64,000 bases of DNA from Ehretia macrophylla (taxonomy: Eukaryota; Streptophyta; Magnoliopsida; Boraginales; Ehretiaceae). The notes beneath the pieces were generated by a model that worked only from the letters and a program-made list of their open reading frames with translations, made no database searches and was not told the DNA's origin. The stretch is from contig CM075768.1 in NCBI GenBank assembly GCA_037974665.1, positions 9,531,501-9,595,500 of the forward strand, given 5' to 3'. Position numbers and translations under genes: made by a program. Below, piece by piece: positions 59,230 to 64,000 of the stretch; within the stretch, counting starts at the first letter, position 1; the number at the start of each line of letters is the position of its first letter.

Positions 59230-60867
59230 ATGTTTAGAGGTAGAACTAACGAAGAATCATCACGATCTGGTATGCCATCGTATTCGTCCTCCATAACACA
59301 TTGGGAAGCTGATAGTGAGTCCTTTAACACTCTCACGACGTCAGTACGTTCCACTGGATTATCTGTCATATTATCTGACATCCGAATGAGTAATGAGGAT
59401 TACCTTGTTAATCGTACGCCCATGACTAGCCTCGATCAGCCTACCGATCTGCTAGAGCTATCTTTATGTGCATCTGGCCAATCAGATTGGTAGGCCATGG
59501 GATTCAACTCACTATAGGATTACACTACATGGTTAGATGATGGACGTACTCACATTCGCCTCTATCATAATGGGTGAAATGTCAATTTAATAAAATGATT
59601 GAGCAACTACTTTAATTGTTTGTTATTAGTTGTTTAAGCTATAATGAGTTAATGCAAGTGACACTAACTTATATAATTGATATAGTTGTTACAGGTTTGT
59701 ACATGCTACGATAATAAGAGATTTTAAGATTCTATTTGCAGGCGGGTACACAAGACCCTGGATTACGTATGGAGAAATTCCAGAAGATGTAAAAGAACGA
59801 TGGTTTAGCACTTTTGAGGTCTTTATAAATATTAATGCAATCAATATCTATTATATTATACACCTGTACATTTACACCCAGATGGTCAATTAGCGTATTT
59901 TCGTATTTTTTGTTTCTCATTGCAGAAAGATTACAAGTGGTATCCCTATGACAAGGCATGCATCAGACATTACTTCTACTTTAAGGCAGTCGAGAGATTG
60001 AATGACCAATTAGCTAAGGCCCGTAAATATAACAAGCGTCCGAAGTGGACCTCTTCAGAAAACTGGGATCAAATGTTTATTAGATGGACCGACCTAAAAT
60101 GGATAAGCAAATTAACACAAACAAGGACAATAGGAACAAAAATCAGTTGGTCCACTACACGGGTACTACCCCTTATCATGAGATGATGAGAAGGATGGTA
60201 CGTAACTAAATTTAACTACTTAGATTTAATAGCATAAATTAGTCTATCTAAATATTCAAGTAAATGTGTAATTACTACTTATGAAATTAATAATGAAGGA
60301 AGAGACAAGTGGCTAGCCCGTCTATCAAACTGATGTTTTCAAGACATCCCATAGTAAAGAGAAAGGTGATGGTATACAGTACTCTGATGCAAAGGCTACT
60401 CAGACGATAGTAAGTATTTGTACAATGTATTATTTTTCATTATCGTTTAATATAATAAGAATATTATAATTTGTAAATGTTATTTTTATAGTCGCAATAT
60501 GAGGAGATGCTACAGCAACGTCAACAAGCGTCACAAGAAGATGCAACTGTGCTACCCGTTAATCCAAATGAGATCTTTTACCAAGTAGTTGGTGGGGCAA
60601 AGAAAGGGCGCGTTATGGATTGGGCTCGCAAGGAGTCCACATTGGTAGGGAAATACCCCTATTCCCAACATCAAGAATAGAGGTGGACTCACACATGATG
60701 ATATCGACAGAGCTGTCACTCGAGCAACGGAGACCTTGAATCACAGGGTTGAAAACTCTGAGCAACAGATCCACCTAGCCATGGACCTTGTGAGGCAGTT
60801 GTAGGCGAAGATTAGAGAGCTAAGAGGCACCCAACCACTAGGACAATAGACCGATCAACAAGATTAA
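59230..60867 (+). pseudogene. CACTA TNPA/Ptta-type gene (Transposase_24)
   Basis: The apparent first exon from ATG 59230 gives a Ser-rich N-terminus. Later exons give TYGEIPEDVKERWFSTFE (59760-59819), RLNDQLAKARKYNKRPKWTS with NWDQMFIRW (59928-60197), TDVFKTSHSKEKGDG (60325-60410), and NPNEIFYQVVGGAKKGRVMD (60565-60625), followed by a coiled-coil-like C-terminus to TAG/TAA at 60847-60867. This is the order of the plant Ptta/En/Spm family. GT...AG boundaries fit (FE|GTCTTT; TTGCAG|AAAGATT; GACGATA|GTAAGT). At least two frameshifts/stops (for example about 60100 and 60803) are seen. The protein would bind subterminal repeats. Confidence 0.75.
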
Positions 60868-61059
60868 TGGTAGATTTAGGATTTTTTTAAGTGAATTGAA
60901 AAAACTAATTTCGTACAATACTTTATATTTTTATGGATTTAAGATGAATTATGTAAATATTATTTTGAATATTTAATTTTATGTTTTTTGTATAAATTAG
61001 TTTTTTTTTTTATATTTCGTATTTTTTTTAAAAAAAATTATAATTATTTGGTGATGAAA

Positions 61060-61420
61060 TATCGACATAAAATTGGCCACCGTTTTTCGACGGGTAAATG
61101 GCCACGACAATTTGTTACAGATACGTGACTACCGAATGGCTACGGAAACTTGGTAATCAAAGGGTTAAGGATTGACTACGAACATTTGCCGACCGGAAGG
61201 CTACAGATGGGCTACGAATATTTGCAAACCGAAAGACTACGGATTTGCTACGGAATGTTGGCAACCGAAAGGCTACGAATTTGCTACGGAACGTTGGCTA
61301 CGAAAAATTGACGACCAAAATGGCTACAACTTTGCTACGGAAGTTAATAATTAATAAAAATGTGAAAAAAATTAATTGGTGACGGAATGGCTATGGACAT
61401 TTGGTGACGGAATGAATCTC
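61060..61420. repeat. CACTA right subterminal repeats
   Basis: Repeated GGCTACGGA/GACTACGGAT/GCTACGGAAC words with spacers of 15-25 bp mirror the left array. The open frame across 61172-61354 follows the repeat and is not a gene. Confidence 0.75.
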
Positions 61421-61430
61421 TCAATGTCTT

Positions 61431-61740
61431 GGAATTCCAAAGAATCGGAATCAAAATACCTGATGATCTCTAACTGATTTGAATTCCAATAGGTAAGCAT
61501 GTAACCTTATGTTCTCTATCAATTCTTTATAACCCATTTATGTCCTAATTTCTTAATGATCCATTACAAGGTTCCTTAGTTACTACCTAACATCTTTATT
61601 ATGAACGCACAATACAAACACATACAAATTTGAGTTCTCTTAAAATTCCCTACAACTGACACATAAGGGATCTTATGAATTTCCTTAACTTTAACATCAC
61701 ATTTTCTTTCAATTTCATTCTTGAGGCACTAATTGAGAGC
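61431..61740. other. Spacer between CACTA and copia fragment
   Basis: AT-rich, no recognisable gene. The missing right end of the CACTA and the missing middle of the copia RT both fall around this interval, suggesting a deletion. Confidence 0.35.
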
Positions 61741-64000
61741 AGGAAGATAAATTTACTCCTACTGAACTTGTGATATACATAGTCATCAACTACATTTACC
61801 TCAAAACCATATGAGATAATGACTTGATGATACTTGTGATATCATTGATGGGAAGCTTACTTCAGACCGTAGATGGACTTCTTGAGTTTGCAAATCAAAG
61901 ACTTCGAGTTACCTAAGGCAAAGTTTTCTGGTTGCACCATGTAAATGGTTTCCTTAATGTCACCATTGAGAAAAGTTGTCTTAACGTCCATCTGATGTAG
62001 CTCTAAATCAAAATGAGCCACTGGTGTGTTGTCGCTGGCAACCAAAAATAAAACTTGTACTCGGAAAAATATATGTAGTAGTGTGAGTAAGGATCGTTCC
62101 CGCAGAGAGTATCTAGCCTAATTTTATGTTACGTAAACAAGGTTGGGGGGGTTTAAGTATAAAGAAAACTTAAGAAAAATTACTGAAATTAAAAATATCG
62201 GATTTAATCAAGAAAAGGAACCTTGGTCTAAGTCAACATCTACCATCGGAATCTTGTAACTGATCATTGATGCAAGTATATATCAATTCAAACTTTAAAT
62301 ATTCACCGTTGAAATTATTTTCCTATCTCTCCTTAGTCGTAGTTAATTAGAATACAATCGACCTAATTAACCCTAACCACTAAACAACCTCAGATACGCG
62401 CTAAAGGTTTAATCTAGTAGCAGCCTTAAGAATTAGAGGGATCGATGAAGCTAAACAACACAAGCACACGCAGTTGCATTTAATTTAGTTGAACATTCTT
62501 CCTAAAATCTAATAATCTCTGACGTAGCAAATTATTAAATCTCAGTTGCTTCGCAAATTAGAGGGAGCAAACAATTACGGATTTGATATCTAACTTAGCA
62601 GTATATTATAACAAATAATAAATTAGTTGGCCACCCTAGCAATTAAACGAAAGAATCATATAAATAAAACAAAAGAACATTTAATATTTAAAGCATAAAT
62701 TGAACAATGAAAACTAATTAGATCTCACAGTTTTCTTGATTCCGAGCCTTCAGTTTCCTTCGACCAAGAATAAAAGTTTAGCCACGCAGAGCCATAAAGA
62801 AAACTCGAAAACTAAGAGGAAAGAAAGAGAGGAAGTCCCCAAAATCTGAATATTTCTCCCCTTATTTATAGTTTGTGAAACCTACCAAACCCCCTAAGAT
62901 AATAGAATCCTAATCTAAATAGAATAAGAAAATATTAAAGGTAAAGTAAACTCCTAATATAACTAGGAAATCTTAAAACAACAAGAAAAGTCCTAATACA
63001 ATTAGGATAGCTAAAATAGCTGGAATTTTCATGCACCACCTCTTCTACCATCAACTAGAAGCTTCTAGATAAAGAATATTCCAGAACGTTAAACAGCACA
63101 GGTACAACAACTTCACATCCAATTTCGACCTTTATGCAGCCATTATATCTCAAAACTCAAAACATGAAAGTTGTAGATCGTCTTCTTGGATTTCCAGAAC
63201 ATCTTGAATCACGTTAATCGGAGTCGGGATGAGAGAGTTATGCCCAAAAAATGTACCAGTGTCGGAGCTGTCCAGAATCTTGCGATTTTAGCTTTGTTTT
63301 GCTCCTAACGCCTCCATTTGCATCCTAAATCAAAATATAAAAATAATGAGTATATTTAAGCATCAAATATGTGTAAAAGATTAAACATTAATGGAGAAAA
63401 ACATGACATTTTGCATTCTTATCAGCCACAAGTGCCATTATTGTTCTAAAAGAGTCTTTCGTAAAACTAGAGAAAAAGTCTCTTTATAGTCAATGCCTTC
63501 TTTTTGAGTGAAACCCTTAGCGACTAGACGTGCCTTATACCTCTCAATGTTGCCTTTTGAATCTCTTTTGGTTTTAAAAATCCATTTACAACCAATGGGC
63601 TTCGGCAACTTGACGAGATCCCAAATGTCATTGTCCTTCATGACTTCATATCCTCAGTCATGGCATCGATCCACTTTTAACAGTTGGCACTTTGTTTGAA
63701 TTGTTGGAAGTTGAGTGGATCATCCTCTATTGTCCCTATGTCAAACTCATGCTCTTGAAGAAACACAATGTAATCATTAGAAATTTCACTTTTTCTTTCT
63801 CTAGTGGATCCCCTAAGTGGCACTTCTTCTTGAGGTTGTTGGGTTTGCTCTTTTGGAGCAACATCCTGATTTTTAGTAGGGAAGTCCATAGGGAAATCCT
63901 CATTGTTGTCTTGGAAAATGTTAGTAGGCTGATCATTGTCAATAATAACTGAAGGGAGAAGATCAAAGACAACATCCCTAACCTTATCTCCCCCCTCAAA
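61741..64000 (-). pseudogene. Copia polyprotein (hinge and RVT_2), split by an LTR
   Basis: The minus strand runs from the window edge: FEGGDKVRDVVFDLL and PLRGSTRERKSEIS (region between integrase and RT). Then, after an in-frame stop near 63677, [34 protein letters not shown] and [19 protein letters not shown]. An insertion at 62022-63424 follows, then HFDLELHQMDVKTTFLNGDI and CKLKKSIYGLK. A decayed stretch follows to about 61741, and the YVDD catalytic box is not reached. It is open at the right edge, so integrase and gag should lie beyond 64000. Confidence 0.8.
62022..63424 (-). mobile_element. Solo LTR splitting the copia RT
   Basis: On the plus strand it begins TGGTGTGTTGTCGC and ends GCATTCTTATCA, with TSD GCCAC on both sides (62017-62021, 63425-63429). 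Taking out the insertion and one TSD copy rejoins the RT reading frame exactly between the LVA and HFD codons. A minus-strand TATAAATA box (62870-62863) sets its orientation. It is 1403 bp and non-coding. Confidence 0.8.

Larger units (their letters stand above)
50126..61430 (+). mobile_element. CACTA (En/Spm) DNA transposon
   Basis: The left end TACTACAAGAAAATAG is a one-change version of the CACTACAAGAAAA terminal repeat, preceded by TTA (possible 3-bp target site). Subterminal repeats built on CGTAGCCAATCCGTGGCC / GGCTACGGATTGG fill 50150-52010 on the left and 61060-61420 on the right. Inside lie a TNPD-type transposase (55539-59105), a TNPA/Ptta-type gene (59230-60867) and a minus-strand accessory gene (52190-53578). 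No matching right terminal repeat (TTCTTGTAGTG) is visible near 61430, so the right end is lost or mutated. Both transposase genes are broken. Confidence 0.85.

Noticed and set aside
61172-61354. Plus-strand frame with repeated GYxFATE units
   Set aside because: It tracks the CACTA subterminal repeats; the apparent repeat peptide is a by-product of GGCTACGGA words.

Overview
This window is from a flowering-plant nuclear genome, probably a eudicot with a repeat-rich genome. The evidence is intron-containing genes, AT-rich spacers, plant-type Ty1-copia, Ty3-gypsy, LINE, hAT and CACTA elements, and CpG-to-TpG decay in old repeats. I cannot name the species. Only two loci look like ordinary host genes; most of the rest is transposable-element (TE) sequence in various states of decay.

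Layout. 636-2006 (-) is a single-exon gene joining a P-loop kinase-like domain to cysteine/histidine-rich DC1 domains. Its 5' flank (2035-5766) exists in three diverged tandem copies, the first split by a 767-bp solo LTR. 5767-8373 holds an LTR-like block, then a copia 5' LTR with a broken gag. 8423-9948 (-) is a copia 3' end. 9949-14040 (-) is a decayed L1-type LINE. 14468-16586 is a large gypsy-type LTR, and 16587-17348 (-) a second LTR of the 6.2-kb copia family.

The centre (about 17.4-36.7 kb) is a nested stack that can be ordered from target-site duplications (TSDs). A minus-strand Tat/Athila-like Ty3-gypsy element (5' LTR, gag, protease, RT, RNase H, integrase) had its integrase split by an 11.6-kb insertion (18137-29727, TSD CATAC). 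That insertion is a non-autonomous retroelement with LTRs of about 2.6 kb and only 1.39 kb of non-coding interior, but an intact primer-binding site and polypurine tract. Each of its LTRs was later hit by a different solo LTR (18683-20873, TSD TATAT; 26174-28981, TSD TCATG). The gypsy 5' LTR was separately hit by a hAT element (34735-36412).

38069-44225 (-) is a five-exon gene for a 259-residue one-helix membrane protein of unknown function. Its intron 3 carries a hAT element with a perfect 8-bp TSD. 44.3-50.1 kb is intergenic with MITE-like repeats and microsatellites.

50126 to about 61430 is a large CACTA (En/Spm) transposon. It has a left terminal repeat, subterminal repeats, a decayed TNPD-type transposase, a TNPA/Ptta-type second gene, a divergent minus-strand plant-transposon-type gene, a GC-rich island and a Thr-rich triplet minisatellite. 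The right edge (61.7-64 kb, -) is a copia reverse transcriptase split by a 1403-bp solo LTR with TSD GCCAC.

I found no novel biochemical system. The most notable items are the datable TE stack with its coding-poor retroelement, the recurrent compound hairpins in one LTR family, the duplicated promoter region, and the two host genes.
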